From positions 248,001 through 312,000 of the forward strand of contig NZ_JAUFQO010000004.1 of assembly GCF_030409835.1 (NCBI RefSeq): a stretch of 64,000 nucleotides of DNA. Direction: 5' to 3'. The position numbers were made by a program, and so were the translations under genes. Below the pieces are notes generated by a model, which did no database searches, had not been told where the DNA came from, and saw only the letters and a program-made list of their open reading frames with translations. Numbering within the stretch: position 1 is the first letter of the stretch; each line of letters starts with the position of its first letter. This document shows positions 53,359 to 63,035 of this stretch, piece after piece. The stretch is from Lutimonas halocynthiae. GTDB lineage: Bacteria; Bacteroidota; Bacteroidia; Flavobacteriales; Flavobacteriaceae.

Positions 53359-54642
53359 CTAAGACTGTTCTTTCTGATAATTTTTTTGAATTTTTTTAAT
53401 CGCATTATCAATAGACTTGTCTGGTTCTATTACGTTTAATTCTCCCCAGAACTCTGGATCAGTAAAACCAGAAGTCTGCTCTGTAAGAATAACACTCCTT
53501 CTCATACGATCCCTATTTTTAATACTTTCACCCTGGGCGTTATCTTTCCAATCAGTTATAGCCATCTCTATAGCGACATTATAAATTGAATTAAACAACT
53601 TTTTATCCCATTTGATTTTGAAAACCAGCTCAATTCGACTATAACTAAAATGCCACTTCCCATCGGTTTCCTTATAATCTACTATGTACTTAGTGTCCAT
53701 GGGAATTACGTCTGCATTATTAGGTTTCTTTTTTACAAAGAACTTTTTCGCCTTGGCGAGGTTCTCGAGATTCAAACCAAAAACAGCTTTCACAAGTGCA
53801 TAGGTGTCCATGTCAACATATAACTTCCCTTTGTAGAATGGCTCCACCATGGAAGGCCTTTGAACAAAATCGATGACATAAACATTTCTATCGTCTAAAG
53901 TCATCATTTTGTCAAAGCTAAACCGATAAATATCAAACATGTCTGGAGAGAAAAACAGCTCTTCATTTCTGATCATATCCATGCTCATATTATTATAAGG
54001 GCCTCCTTGAAGCTTGATAACTAAAGTATCTATTTTTCTATAATCTGTACTCTTCCTTGCTTTTTCAAGCATCACATAATCGCTTTGCGTCCCTCTTGGT
54101 TGTTTATAAATATCGACCACCGCTTCCGAAAGTGAGGCATAGGTTCTTCTTTTCTTGATAGATTCTCTATAAAATGCCTTCACGATAGTCGACTCATTAT
54201 AGGAATTCATCTTTCTTTTCTCTATAACTTTTCTAATTACACTTAACGGATTGGCTTCTACAAGATTAACGTCGGGTAATTTTTCAAAGGACTCTTCCAT
54301 TTCTACTTTATATTCAGCATCACTAAACGTGCTCAATGGAATTGTTTTATTCTGATATCCCAAATAACTTATAACCACATTTTCACCTTTCAAAGAATTT
54401 GGAACTTTAACCAAGAACACTCCTTCTAAGTTTGAAATTGTAGCAATATTCGAATTCGTCACAGAAATAGAAGCATATTCTAATGATTTTTGAGTTTTTG
54501 CATTCACAACAACTCCTTTGTATTCCTTAAAATCTGAAGATCCTACCTCTTGAGCTATAATTGAAGGATGCATGACCAAAAAGGCAACAACATAAATACA
54601 ACTTGTGATTAGAATGCCAAGACGATTATTTAACTTATTCAT
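53359..54642 (-). CDS. Exported protein with carboxypeptidase-regulatory-like domain
   Basis: A 427-residue exported protein. The frame is open from 54681; the ATG at 54642 gives the best signal peptide (NNRLGILITSCIYVVAFLVM, then PSIIAQ), with 54654 an alternative. The first 85 mature residues form a CarboxypepD_reg-like beta-sandwich (YKGVVVNAKTQKSLEYASIS, ISYLGYQNKTIPL), the domain also found at the N-terminus of SusC/TonB-type proteins. The rest (KVIEKRKMNSYNESTIVKAFYRE, DMDTYALVKAVFGLN) is of a conserved but unnamed type, perhaps an outer-membrane or periplasmic scaffold. It is a one-gene unit. Confidence 0.8.
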   Translation of the reverse strand: MNKLNNRLGILITSCIYVVAFLVMHPSIIAQEVGSSDFKEYKGVVVNAKTQKSLEYASISVTNSNIATISNLEGVFLVKVPNSLKGENVVISYLGYQNKTIPLSTFSDAEYKVEMEESFEKLPDVNLVEANPLSVIRKVIEKRKMNSYNESTIVKAFYRESIKKRRTYASLSEAVVDIYKQPRGTQSDYVMLEKARKSTDYRKIDTLVIKLQGGPYNNMSMDMIRNEELFFSPDMFDIYRFSFDKMMTLDDRNVYVIDFVQRPSMVEPFYKGKLYVDMDTYALVKAVFGLNLENLAKAKKFFVKKKPNNADVIPMDTKYIVDYKETDGKWHFSYSRIELVFKIKWDKKLFNSIYNVAIEMAITDWKDNAQGESIKNRDRMRRSVILTEQTSGFTDPEFWGELNVIEPDKSIDNAIKKIQKNYQKEQS

Positions 54643-54761
54643 ATTCAGTCTCATGATAACTTTATTTAAAGTGAATTTCACCCATTGAAATTAAAAAATA
54701 ATGTGCAATTAGAAAAGGATTTTAACTTAAAATACGCCTTAGTTAATAATCCATAATATCA

Positions 54762-55637
54762 TCAACTGATTTTATGAATGATTGGATTAAAGGCTTTGGA
54801 AGCAATTAAAACACGATCTCCGATTTGCAATGTTTCGGCCTCCTTATCATTAGAAATAACTTTGACGAGATCCTTGCCAATCAAGACCGTAACAATTACA
54901 ATAAAATCCTGTTTCACCATTTTAATGACTTCACCGGTAAATTGAAATTTTGCATTCACCCTGTCATTTGTAAACATTGAAGCTGGGTCTCCTTTGCGAA
55001 TGATTTCTCCATGATCCATCTCGATCATAAAATCTGACAACCTGATGATTTCAGAAACATCATGACTTATTAAAATAGTAGTTAGCTTAAACTCCTGATG
55101 AACTTCAAGAATATACGATTGAAGTTTCACTCTCATCTCATGATCCAATGCTGATAAGGGCTCATCTAAAAGTAACAACTTTGGTTTGCTTACCAATGCC
55201 CTGGCCAAGGCCACCCTTTGTTTCTGACCTCCCGAAAGGGTTAGTGGCATGCGGTCTTGCAATTGCCCAAGATCAATAATTTCAACAAGCTTATCAATTA
55301 TTGATTTTGGTTGTTTCTTAGCCAACGCAAAAAGAAGGTTCTCTCTTACCGTCATATTAGGGAAGAGCGCGTATTCCTGAAAAACATAGCCGATATTTCT
55401 TTTTTGAGGCGGAAGGTGAATTCTTTTACTTGTATCCGTCCAAGTTTGCCCGGCTACACTCAAGAAACCTTCATCCGGCTTTAAAAGCCCAGCCAAAAGC
55501 ATCAGCAATGTGCTTTTACCAGCGCCTGATTTACCATACACAGTCGTAAATTTCCCTTCCTCAAGACTCGTTTGAACATTGAGCAGCATCTCTCCTGAAG
55601 ATGATTTTAATATTTTCTTTAGTTGTATATCAATCAT
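54762..55637 (-). CDS. modC: Molybdate ABC transporter ATP-binding protein ModC
   Basis: A 291-residue ATPase. I start at the ATG at 55637, which overlaps the modB stop by eight bases; the longer open frame (from 55667) lies wholly inside modB. Motifs are Walker A VYGKSGAGKST, signature LSGGQKQRVALARAL, Walker B LLLDEPLSALD and the switch ISHDVSE. The C-terminal TOBE domain (VNAKFQFTGEVIKMVKQD and later) binds oxyanion and is typical of ModC. It is the last gene of the modA-mop-modB-modC operon. Confidence 0.93.
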   Translation of the reverse strand: MIDIQLKKILKSSSGEMLLNVQTSLEEGKFTTVYGKSGAGKSTLLMLLAGLLKPDEGFLSVAGQTWTDTSKRIHLPPQKRNIGYVFQEYALFPNMTVRENLLFALAKKQPKSIIDKLVEIIDLGQLQDRMPLTLSGGQKQRVALARALVSKPKLLLLDEPLSALDHEMRVKLQSYILEVHQEFKLTTILISHDVSEIIRLSDFMIEMDHGEIIRKGDPASMFTNDRVNAKFQFTGEVIKMVKQDFIVIVTVLIGKDLVKVISNDKEAETLQIGDRVLIASKAFNPIIHKIS

Positions 55638-56310
55638 TTCCATTCCATTTTTTGAAATATCCCCCATTGATAAGGTATACCATCATGAGAATTAAAAAAG
55701 TAATGCCAAATAAAATCATAGAATACGTATTAGCCGCCCCATAATTTAAACTTTCCACCTCGTCATAAATCGCTATCGAAGCTACTCTAGTTTTACCTGA
55801 AAGGTTTCCTCCTATCATTAAGACTACACCAAACTCTCCAATGGTATGGGCAAAAGCCAGAATAATTCCAGTAATCAGAGAAGGTTTCATATTGGGCAGC
55901 AGCACCTTTGTCAAGGTCAAAAATTTGCTCTTCCCCATTACATAAGATGCGTGTTTTAATGAGGGTGATAAATTTGCAAAACCTGCTTGAATGGGATGCA
56001 CCATAAATGGCAAACTGTAAATCAAAGAACCAAGTACGAGTCCTTCAAATGAAAACACAAGACGAAGTCCTAGCCACTCATCTAACCAGCTTCCAAAAGC
56101 ATTGGACGGGCTCAAAGCAAGCAACATATAGAATCCAATTACAGTTGGTGGAAGTACTAATGGCATACTCACTAAAGTCTCTGCAACAGGTTTAATTTTT
56201 GATCGGGTATTGGCCAACCAATACGCCAAAGGAATTGAAATCACCAGCAATAGAATCGTAGTTATAGATGCTAATTTAAAGGTTATTAAAAGTGGATTCC
56301 AATCTATCAT
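55630..56310 (-). CDS. modB: Molybdate ABC transporter permease ModB
   Basis: A 226-residue inner-membrane permease with five or six predicted helices. The permease signature for coupling to the ATPase is seen near GKSKFLTLTKVLLPNMKPSLITG with the EAA-like motif, and the ModB-type block LVSMPLVLPPTVIGFYMLLAL is present early. Its 3' end overlaps the modC start. Upstream it overlaps the TOBE gene by four bases. Confidence 0.95.
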   Translation of the reverse strand: MIDWNPLLITFKLASITTILLLVISIPLAYWLANTRSKIKPVAETLVSMPLVLPPTVIGFYMLLALSPSNAFGSWLDEWLGLRLVFSFEGLVLGSLIYSLPFMVHPIQAGFANLSPSLKHASYVMGKSKFLTLTKVLLPNMKPSLITGIILAFAHTIGEFGVVLMIGGNLSGKTRVASIAIYDEVESLNYGAANTYSMILFGITFLILMMVYLINGGYFKKWNGND

Positions 56311-56705
56311 TTTGATAACATCAATTCGTTGGTTTTAATCATGGCACTAACTTCAAGTCCTACAACAATTTTCAACTGTGTTACGGCATTCGAAGTGATA
56401 ATCGAAGTAATAGGCCCTAGGTCAGTATTTATCGTTACTTTGCTCAACAGTCTGTCTGATTCTATAGAAATGACCTTGCCAACTAGTTTATTTCTCAGGC
56501 TTATTCCACTCATATCTCCCACACCTAGAATCACTTCGGTTTCCTTAAAAATAACACTGACCTCATTCTCCAGTCTCAAATAAGATGCCGTATCAGGTGT
56601 ATCTATTAATATGGTTGAAAAGATAGTTTTCCCAATATCCACTTTAACAATAGATAGATCTCCATTAACTTTAATACTCGATATTTTTCCCTTTAGAATA
56701 TTCAT
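56307..56705 (-). CDS. Double-TOBE molybdate-binding protein (Mop family)
   Basis: A 132-residue cytoplasmic protein made of two tandem TOBE/Mop domains: residues 1-65 (ILKGKISSIKVNGDLSIVKV) and 66-132 (LRNKLVGKVISIESDRLLSK, TSIITSNAVTQL). Such proteins store or sense molybdate or tungstate; with no helix-turn-helix it is not ModE. It sits between modA (one base upstream) and modB (four-base overlap), so it is an integral part of the operon. Confidence 0.88.
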   Translation of the reverse strand: MNILKGKISSIKVNGDLSIVKVDIGKTIFSTILIDTPDTASYLRLENEVSVIFKETEVILGVGDMSGISLRNKLVGKVISIESDRLLSKVTINTDLGPITSIITSNAVTQLKIVVGLEVSAMIKTNELMLSK

Positions 56706-57470
56706 TTATTCTTTTACATTATAGCCAAACTTATGCAAAATTTTCTTGCCGTCAGCAGAAAGAATAAATTCCTTGAATTGAAGTGCTTTTGACTTAAAGG
56801 CCGTTCTGTTCTTTAGCACCACCATTGCCTGTGCCATGGGTTCGTATAGGGTGTCTTCAATTTCTATCCAAGAACCCCTGTTCATCATTTTAGATGATAA
56901 AACAACAGATTTAGAAGTAAAGCCCAGGTCTGCCGCCTGAGAAATAATGAATTGGTTGGTTTGCGAAACACTTTCTCCAAGCACTATTTTATCACTTACA
57001 CTATCATAAATCTCTGTATTCTTTAATACTTGCATCGCAGCCACTCCATAAGGTGCCGTTCTGGGATTCCCCACTGCTATATGCTTTATTCGCCTTGACA
57101 CCAATGAATCTAAATTTGGCTTTAATCCTTCTCTAACTGTCCATAATATCAAGTTGCCATAAGCGTATATCTTGGGTTGATCTATTGTAAATCCATTATC
57201 ATACAATTCATTAGGATATTTAACATCTGCCGATAGCAAGAGATCAAATGGCGCGCCCTCTACAATCTGAGCCGTAAGTTTACCGGAAGAGCCAATAATT
57301 ACTTCGCAGTCAATCCCTGTTTTTTCTGAAAAATCTGCTACAAGTTCCCCAATAACAAATTGTAGATTAGATGCAACAGCTATCCGCAATGAATTCTCTT
57401 TTTCCGCTTTACAAGAAGAAAAGAAACCTAAACAGATAAAAAAAACGAATGCAAGAGTTTTACGACACAT
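56706..57470 (-). CDS. modA: Molybdate-binding lipoprotein ModA
   Basis: A 254-residue substrate-binding protein with a lipoprotein signal (LAFVFFICLGFFSSC, Cys20), which anchors it in the membrane. The ModA features are VASNLQFVIGELVADF near the start, IIGSSGKLTAQIVEGAPFDLLLSADVKYP, IAVGNPRTAPYGVAAMQVL and DLGFTSKSVV. It captures molybdate (or tungstate) for the ModBC transporter. It is the first gene of the operon; I see no molybdenum-cofactor riboswitch or ModE box upstream. Confidence 0.93.
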   Translation of the reverse strand: MCRKTLAFVFFICLGFFSSCKAEKENSLRIAVASNLQFVIGELVADFSEKTGIDCEVIIGSSGKLTAQIVEGAPFDLLLSADVKYPNELYDNGFTIDQPKIYAYGNLILWTVREGLKPNLDSLVSRRIKHIAVGNPRTAPYGVAAMQVLKNTEIYDSVSDKIVLGESVSQTNQFIISQAADLGFTSKSVVLSSKMMNRGSWIEIEDTLYEPMAQAMVVLKNRTAFKSKALQFKEFILSADGKKILHKFGYNVKE

Positions 57471-57579
57471 GTTTTTATCAATATAATAAAGGGTAAAAAT
57501 AAGGGTATTGATTAATTTAAATTCAAAAATAATGAAAACAAATCAGCTTAGTTTCGACTGATCAAACCATTTTTTTAAA

Positions 57580-58143
57580 TTAGGACGAAGTCAAGTCATC
57601 TGTAAAATGCTGGTTTTCGGTGTTTTTTGAAAACTTAACTTTATTGAAGTCTTTTGAAGCCCCTTTGGGAATGGATAAACTTTGCCATTTTTCTTTACTG
57701 ATCATCTTCGATAAAAATATAATCTGGCCAATATGCGCTGCATAATGCGCCAATTGTCTATTAAGCGCCTCTGACACAGAATGACCTGTATTTCTAATGT
57801 AAATTATTTTTTGGAGATCGGATGGCTGAAGACTATCCAAAGCGTCAAACAAACAATCCCAGCCTTTATTCCAGACTCCCATAAGTTCTTTCTGAGAACC
57901 CAAGTCATAATCAAATTCGCTATCTCGATCTCTCCACTTCTTTTCTCCGTCTGAGCTGAGAAAATTAGTCCAGCGTGAAAGCATATTCCCTGAGATGTGT
58001 TTTACTATAATGGCGATACTATTTGAATTCGAATCATATTGCCAGAATAGGTCTTTCTCTGAAACTTGCTGCATAGCACCTTCACCCAGGGCTTTATAGT
58101 ATGCAAATAGCTTTCTGATATCCATTAAATAATTCTCTTCCAT
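57580..58143 (-). CDS. DUF1572 (DinB-like) protein
   Basis: A 187-residue four-helix-bundle protein of the DUF1572/DinB superfamily. I choose the ATG at 58143 (MEENYLMDIRKLFAYYKALG), since the longer frame from 58197 adds an unusual tail. Likely metal-binding histidines are in IVKHISGNMLSRW and QLAHYAAHIGQIIF, spaced as in DinB-type proteins. Members of the superfamily include thiol S-transferases (bacillithiol or mycothiol), but function here is unknown. It follows aqpZ by 77 bases, and a short hairpin sits between. Confidence 0.82.
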   Translation of the reverse strand: MEENYLMDIRKLFAYYKALGEGAMQQVSEKDLFWQYDSNSNSIAIIVKHISGNMLSRWTNFLSSDGEKKWRDRDSEFDYDLGSQKELMGVWNKGWDCLFDALDSLQPSDLQKIIYIRNTGHSVSEALNRQLAHYAAHIGQIIFLSKMISKEKWQSLSIPKGASKDFNKVKFSKNTENQHFTDDLTSS

Positions 58144-58220
58144 ACGTTTTAAATAAAAAATGAGGCCCAAGGTCTTTTTGACCTTTACTGACCCCATTTA
58201 TAAAATGTAAAAAATAATTC

Positions 58221-58925
58221 CTAAGCTTCTTGAGGAGATAAATATTTGTAAACAATGCCCGCTAGAATAGCTCCTATAATAGGTGCTGCCCAAAACAACC
58301 ATAACTGCCCCATTGCATCACCTCCAACAAACAGTGCACTTGCAGTACTTCTTGCAGGGTTTACTGATGTGTTAGTCACGGGTATACTAATCAGATGAAT
58401 TAATGTTAAAGCCAACCCTATGGCCATCCCACCAAATCCCGGAGAAGCATTTTTATGAGTCGCACCTAATATCACGATTAGAAACATAAAAGTCATTACT
58501 ATTTCAGTAATTAGTGCTCCCATTAATCCAAAATTAACACCATATACATTTGCATCATAAAAATTACTCGCAAATGAACCTGGATCAGATCCTACCCCGG
58601 TAAAATCAGCAGAACTGCTTACAATTAAATACAAAATAGCTGCACCAACTGCTCCACCTAATACTTGTGCTCCTATATAAGGTAAAAGATCTTTTTTATC
58701 AAATCTACCTCCCATCCATAACCCTATGGATACCGCAGGGTTGAAGTGACCTCCAGAAATATGTCCTAATGCATAAGCACCTGTCAGCACCGTTAAACCA
58801 AAAGCCAGTGAGACTCCAACTAAACCAATCCCAACATTTTCCACTCCTGCGGCAAGAACTGCGCTTCCACAACCTCCAAGTACGAGCCAAAGCGTACCAA
58901 TAAATTCAGCTACTAATTTTTTCAT
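58221..58925 (-). CDS. aqpZ: Aquaporin Z (water channel)
   Basis: A 234-residue membrane protein of six helices. The two channel motifs are NPA in [14 protein letters not shown] and NPA in [15 protein letters not shown]. The aromatic/arginine filter looks like AqpZ: the conserved Arg after the second NPA and a histidine in helix 5 ([13 protein letters not shown]). It lacks the larger pore residues of glycerol facilitators. Its gene is followed by the DUF1572 gene on the same strand and preceded by the 391-base divergent gap. Confidence 0.94.
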   Translation of the reverse strand: MKKLVAEFIGTLWLVLGGCGSAVLAAGVENVGIGLVGVSLAFGLTVLTGAYALGHISGGHFNPAVSIGLWMGGRFDKKDLLPYIGAQVLGGAVGAAILYLIVSSSADFTGVGSDPGSFASNFYDANVYGVNFGLMGALITEIVMTFMFLIVILGATHKNASPGFGGMAIGLALTLIHLISIPVTNTSVNPARSTASALFVGGDAMGQLWLFWAAPIIGAILAGIVYKYLSPQEA

Positions 58926-59316
58926 TCAAATAAAGTTTAGTTAATAAAATCTCTAAGATCTATTTCTTTAAGATCGGAGAGTTTAAGTTGATGACTAATT
59001 TAAACATTTTTTTTAAACCATTGGTTTCTATATTACTTAGCCACTAATTAAAGAGTGATTCACCTTAAATGATATCCATAAAATCACAAATCAATTATGC
59101 GTTTAAAAAAGTTAAAAATACGTCTCCTGTGCAGTATGATGTCAATAGTATGTAGAAACAGGTTATTAGCAGAATAAGCTTGTTCTGAACGTTATAATTA
59201 ATTAATATTACCATGGTTTATTTGTTTCAAACCAGATTTGCATCGCTGTTCTGGCATATCTATTTATGATGTGAAACTGTAGACCTTAATAACCTGAATT
59301 CTTTAAAATTATTACT
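58926..59316. other. 391-base intergenic gap with no gene
   Basis: This is the only gap over 300 bases. It separates the divergent aqpZ and NagX-like genes and has no open frame with codon support in either direction. It holds an imperfect inverted repeat at 58951-58981 (CTCT-AA-GATCT and AGATC-GG-AGAG around a nine-base loop) that would fall in the aqpZ leader. I see no clear TAnnTTTG element or riboswitch. It presumably carries the two divergent promoters and their operators. Confidence 0.6.
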
Positions 59317-60408
59317 ATGAGCACATTTGATTCAAGCAAGAGATTAATTTCTTTAGATATGTTAAGAGGTTTGACCATTGCCTTAATGATTGTTGTAAAT
59401 GACCCCGGGTCATGGGAGCATTTGTATTGGCCTCTTGCGCATGCTTCATGGCATGGCATTACCATTACAGATTTTGTTTATCCCTTCTTTATTTTTATCG
59501 TTGGTGTTTCAGTAGTTCTTTCTTCTTCAAAACAACTCGATGCCGGAGCAGATAAGGGGAAAATGAGAAAAAAAATATGGATCAGGTCATTAAAAATATT
59601 TGGATTGGGTATTTTTTTGAATTTATTTCCTGACTTTAATTTTATGGAATTAAGAATTCCAGGCGTATTACAACGTATTGCTATTGTTTATTTAGTTTGT
59701 GCTCTTATAGGACTATCCACTGGTTGGAAAGGGCAATTGAAAATTGCTGTTTTCTTATTGGTTGGCTATTGGTTAGCAATGATGCTAATTCCTGTTCCGG
59801 GTATTGGAGCTGGTGTCTTAGAACCAGGAAAGAATCTTGCTGCCTGGATAGATAGTGTTGTTATCCCGTTAAGGCTTTATCAAGGAACCTGGGACCCTGA
59901 AGGCTTATTAAGCACACTTCCTGCCATTGCCACTGGTATTACAGGAATGTTGGCGGGTCAGCTATTGAAACAGGATATGGATATAGAAAAGAAATTAAAT
60001 TACCTGTTTTTTATTGGCTTTGTATGTGTACTAGGAGGTTATGCATGGGATTTGGTATTTCCTTTTAACAAAAACCTTTGGAGTAGCTCTTTCGTCTTAT
60101 TCACGTCGGGTTGGGCCTTTATGTCTTTTGCTGCTTGTATTCTTATTGTTGATGTTCACGGATACAATAAAGTCGCCAAGTTTGGTGTAATCTATGGCAG
60201 TAATGCCATCACTATATATGTCCTTGCGGGCATGTTACCGGTACTTCTAAATGGTGTTCTAGGCGTCAAAGGACTATTTTTTAATGGCTTGGTAGACGTT
60301 GGTATGGCTCCAAAATTAGCCTCCGCTTTATGGGCTTTTCTTTATATGTTTATCTGCTTTATTCCAGCCTATATTATGTACAAGAAAAAGATCTTTATAA
60401 AGGTCTAA
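59317..60408 (+). CDS. NagX-like membrane acyltransferase (HGSNAT / DUF5009 family)
   Basis: A 363-residue polytopic inner-membrane protein with about ten helices. The start RLISLDMLRGLTIALMIVVNDPGSW and the HASWHGITITDFVYPFFIFIVG block, with its conserved histidines and aspartates, mark the heparan-alpha-glucosaminide N-acetyltransferase family. In bacteria such genes often lie with N-acetylglucosamine catabolism (NagX). Here the GH20 hexosaminidase gene is nearby (about 3 kb), supporting a link to amino sugars, although slipin and CrtI-like genes come between. It ends at a good terminator. Confidence 0.88.
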   Translation: MSTFDSSKRLISLDMLRGLTIALMIVVNDPGSWEHLYWPLAHASWHGITITDFVYPFFIFIVGVSVVLSSSKQLDAGADKGKMRKKIWIRSLKIFGLGIFLNLFPDFNFMELRIPGVLQRIAIVYLVCALIGLSTGWKGQLKIAVFLLVGYWLAMMLIPVPGIGAGVLEPGKNLAAWIDSVVIPLRLYQGTWDPEGLLSTLPAIATGITGMLAGQLLKQDMDIEKKLNYLFFIGFVCVLGGYAWDLVFPFNKNLWSSSFVLFTSGWAFMSFAACILIVDVHGYNKVAKFGVIYGSNAITIYVLAGMLPVLLNGVLGVKGLFFNGLVDVGMAPKLASALWAFLYMFICFIPAYIMYKKKIFIKV

Positions 60409-60440
60409 AAGTTTCTTAGCCAATACAGTTCCCTTATCCA

Positions 60441-60466
60441 AAACGCCAACCATTAGGTTGGCGTTT
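60441..60466 (+). terminator. Intrinsic terminator after the NagX-like gene
   Basis: AAACGCCAACC (60441-60451) and GGTTGGCGTTT (60456-60466) form a perfect 11-bp stem with a four-base loop, followed by a short T-rich stretch (CGCTTTAGTT). The T-tract is weak; the stem is strong. Confidence 0.75.
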
Positions 60467-60609
60467 CGCTTTAGTTATTAACAAGGATAAGTCCTTGTAA
60501 TACAAAAGAATGGTTGATAATTTTACTGAGAAAGGTTTTGAAAAAACGCAATGATTTTGTAACTTATAGGGTTGCATAAATATCTAGTTTTCATTTAAAA
60601 CCACTCATT

Positions 60610-61341
60610 ATGAATCCAATCAATTTTTTTCTAATTATTGTCGTTGTTTTTCTTCTATCCGGTATTCGAATTGTATATGAATACAAGCGAGCTGTTAAAT
60701 TCAGGTTTGGTAAATACATTTCCCTTCTTCAACCAGGATTCAGATGGATCATTCCGGTGGTTGACAGAATTCAACTTGTCGATATAAGGGTTATTACAAT
60801 AAACATCCAGAAACAGGAAGTCATGACAAAAGATAATGTGCCTTGTCATATCAATGGTGTTCTTTTTTTCAGGATTGAGGATGCTACCAAAGCGATACTT
60901 CAGGTAGAAGATTTTGTGTTTGCCATTTCTCAAATGGCTCAGGCAACCCTCCGAGATGTATGCGGAAAAGTAGAGTTGGATACGATACTTTCAGAAAGAG
61001 AGGAAATAGGAAGAAATATCAAAGAAATTGTTGAACTGGAGACTAAAATATGGGGTATCTCCATTCAGGATGTCAAGATCAAAGACATTGAACTGCCCGA
61101 AAACATGAAACGCTCTATGGCCAATCAGGCAGAGGCTGAACGCTCAAGAAGGGCTCGAATCATTTTAGCAGAAGCAGAAGAGCAGGCTGCCGGTAAATTG
61201 CTTCAAGCTGGCCAGATCATTGATCAATCTCCATCTGCTATAAAGCTAAGATTGTATCAAACGTTGTCCAACATAGCCAGTGAGAAAAACTCAACCATTG
61301 TATTTCCGTTTCCCGAAGAGGCACTTTCTCGAAAAAAATAG
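60610..61341 (+). CDS. Slipin (SPFH/stomatin-family membrane protein)
   Basis: A 243-residue protein with one N-terminal hydrophobic anchor (NFFLIIVVVFLLSGIRIVYEY) and a complete SPFH domain: EYKRAVKFRFGKYISLLQPGFRWIIPVVDRIQLVDIR and the block AQATLRDVCGKVELDTILSERE. A coiled-coil region (RSMANQAEAERSRRARIILAEAEEQAAG) ends it. Stomatin-like proteins form oligomers that organise membrane patches, often with a NfeD partner; no NfeD gene adjoins. It stands as a single-gene unit. Confidence 0.9.
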   Translation: MNPINFFLIIVVVFLLSGIRIVYEYKRAVKFRFGKYISLLQPGFRWIIPVVDRIQLVDIRVITINIQKQEVMTKDNVPCHINGVLFFRIEDATKAILQVEDFVFAISQMAQATLRDVCGKVELDTILSEREEIGRNIKEIVELETKIWGISIQDVKIKDIELPENMKRSMANQAEAERSRRARIILAEAEEQAAGKLLQAGQIIDQSPSAIKLRLYQTLSNIASEKNSTIVFPFPEEALSRKK

Positions 61342-61445
61342 CTCCCTAGCCCTATAGATTAGAGAAGCAAATGTAAAATCACAAAGGCAGAAATATCCTT
61401 TTAGAACAGCGCTCATTTTGTATCTTGTTGCTTTAATTCAAGAAA

Positions 61446-63035
61446 ATGATCCAGACTTATAAAAGAAACCCAAAATTACACGATCACTATCACACTATTT
61501 TTATAGGATCAGGCATGGGATGCCTGTCGGCGGCAGCCATCTTAGCGAAAGAAGGGCATAAAGTACTTATATTAGAACGACACTATACTGCTGGAGGCTT
61601 TACCCATGTTTTTAAAAGAAAAGGATTTGAGTGGGATGTGGGCATTCATTATATAGGTGATATGCAGCGCGAAAAAAGTGCCATGAAGAAACTCTTTGAC
61701 TATGTCACTGATAAAAAATTGAAGTGGGCAGATATGGGTCCTGTTTATGATAAGATCATTATTGGCGATCGTTCATACAACCTTGTGAAAGGATTGAAAA
61801 ATTTCAAGCAACAGCTTATCGATTATTTCCCTGATGAAGAAGATGCTATCAACAAATATATTGACCTCATCTTCGCAGCAAATAGAACAGCGGGTAAATT
61901 CTATATGAATAAAGCCTTACCTCCTCTATTGAGTAAACTTCTGTATAATTGGATGTCTAATCCTTTTTTCAAATTCTCTGACCAGACAACGGATGAAGTG
62001 ATTAGAAAATTGACTAAAAATGAAGAACTGATCAAGGTATTATGCGGTCAGTATGGTGATTATGGTCTATCCCCAAAGCAAAGTAGTTTTTTTATGCACA
62101 GTACGGTTGTGAAACATTATTTTGACGGTGGTAGCTTTCCTGTTGGAGGTTCTTCCCAAATAGTAAAAACCATAGACCCAATTATTGAAAATGCCGGTGG
62201 AACAATTGTGATCAATGCTGATGTGGATAAGGTTTTAGTTGAAAAGAATAAGGCCATTGGTGTAATGATGAAAGATGGCAAAACGATTAAGGCCTCAAAT
62301 ATTGTCAGCGGTGCAGGACTGATTACCACTTATGAAAGTTTAATTCCAAGTGAATTGGTTAAAAAACATGACTTAAAATCTCAATTGCAAAAGATTAACC
62401 CATCCGTTTCTCATGCCTGTTTATATATCGGTCTTGAAGGAGAGCCTGATGCCTTAGATTTGCCCAAAACAAATTTATGGATATACCCAGAAGGAGAAAA
62501 TCACGATGAAATAGTAGCCCGCTACCTTGAGGATATTGAACAAGACTTCCCGGTGATCTACGTATCTTTCCCGGCAGCTAAAGATCCGGATTGGACCAAC
62601 AGATATCCTGGAAAAAGCACAATCGATATCATAACCTTACTACCCTATGACATTTTCACATCCTGGGAAGATTCCAAATGGATGAAAAGAGGAATTGATT
62701 ATGAAACTTTTAAAGAAACAATCTCACAAAGATTACTTGAAAAATTATATGAACAGTTGCCTCAAGTCAAAGGAAAAATAACGCATTACGAGCTGGGCAC
62801 ACCACTTTCTACAAAGCACTTTATGAATTATTCAAAAGGTGAGATTTATGGACTAGACCACAGTCCAAAAAGATTTCGTCAAAAGTTTCTGGTTCCCAGA
62901 ACACCCATTAAAAACTTCTACCTTACCGGACAAGATATCGTCACTGCAGGCGTAGGGGGTGCCTTATTTTCTGGTCTCCTCACAGCTTCCGCCATGACAG
63001 GTAAAAACTTTATGAAGAAAATAGTTGGCTCGTGA
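61446..63035 (+). CDS. CrtI/RetSat-like FAD-dependent oxidoreductase
   Basis: A 529-residue flavoprotein of the phytoene desaturase / retinol saturase (carotenoid isomerase) family. The N-terminal dinucleotide fold is FIGSGMGCLSAAAILAKEGHKVLILER, followed by GGFTHVFKRKGFEWDVGIHYIGD. The C-terminal FAD motif is NFYLTGQDIVTAGVGGALFSGLL. No carotenoid-synthesis genes adjoin, so the substrate (carotenoid, retinol-like or other isoprenoid) is open. Its stop codon TGA (63033-63035) lies within the first stem of the palindromic repeat, copy B. Confidence 0.88.
   Translation: MIQTYKRNPKLHDHYHTIFIGSGMGCLSAAAILAKEGHKVLILERHYTAGGFTHVFKRKGFEWDVGIHYIGDMQREKSAMKKLFDYVTDKKLKWADMGPVYDKIIIGDRSYNLVKGLKNFKQQLIDYFPDEEDAINKYIDLIFAANRTAGKFYMNKALPPLLSKLLYNWMSNPFFKFSDQTTDEVIRKLTKNEELIKVLCGQYGDYGLSPKQSSFFMHSTVVKHYFDGGSFPVGGSSQIVKTIDPIIENAGGTIVINADVDKVLVEKNKAIGVMMKDGKTIKASNIVSGAGLITTYESLIPSELVKKHDLKSQLQKINPSVSHACLYIGLEGEPDALDLPKTNLWIYPEGENHDEIVARYLEDIEQDFPVIYVSFPAAKDPDWTNRYPGKSTIDIITLLPYDIFTSWEDSKWMKRGIDYETFKETISQRLLEKLYEQLPQVKGKITHYELGTPLSTKHFMNYSKGEIYGLDHSPKRFRQKFLVPRTPIKNFYLTGQDIVTAGVGGALFSGLLTASAMTGKNFMKKIVGS

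Noticed and set aside
57471-57579. Possible molybdenum-cofactor riboswitch or ModE site around the modA leader
   Set aside because: The leader is short, AT-rich and has no extended stems or the TAAC/GTTA-type inverted repeat.
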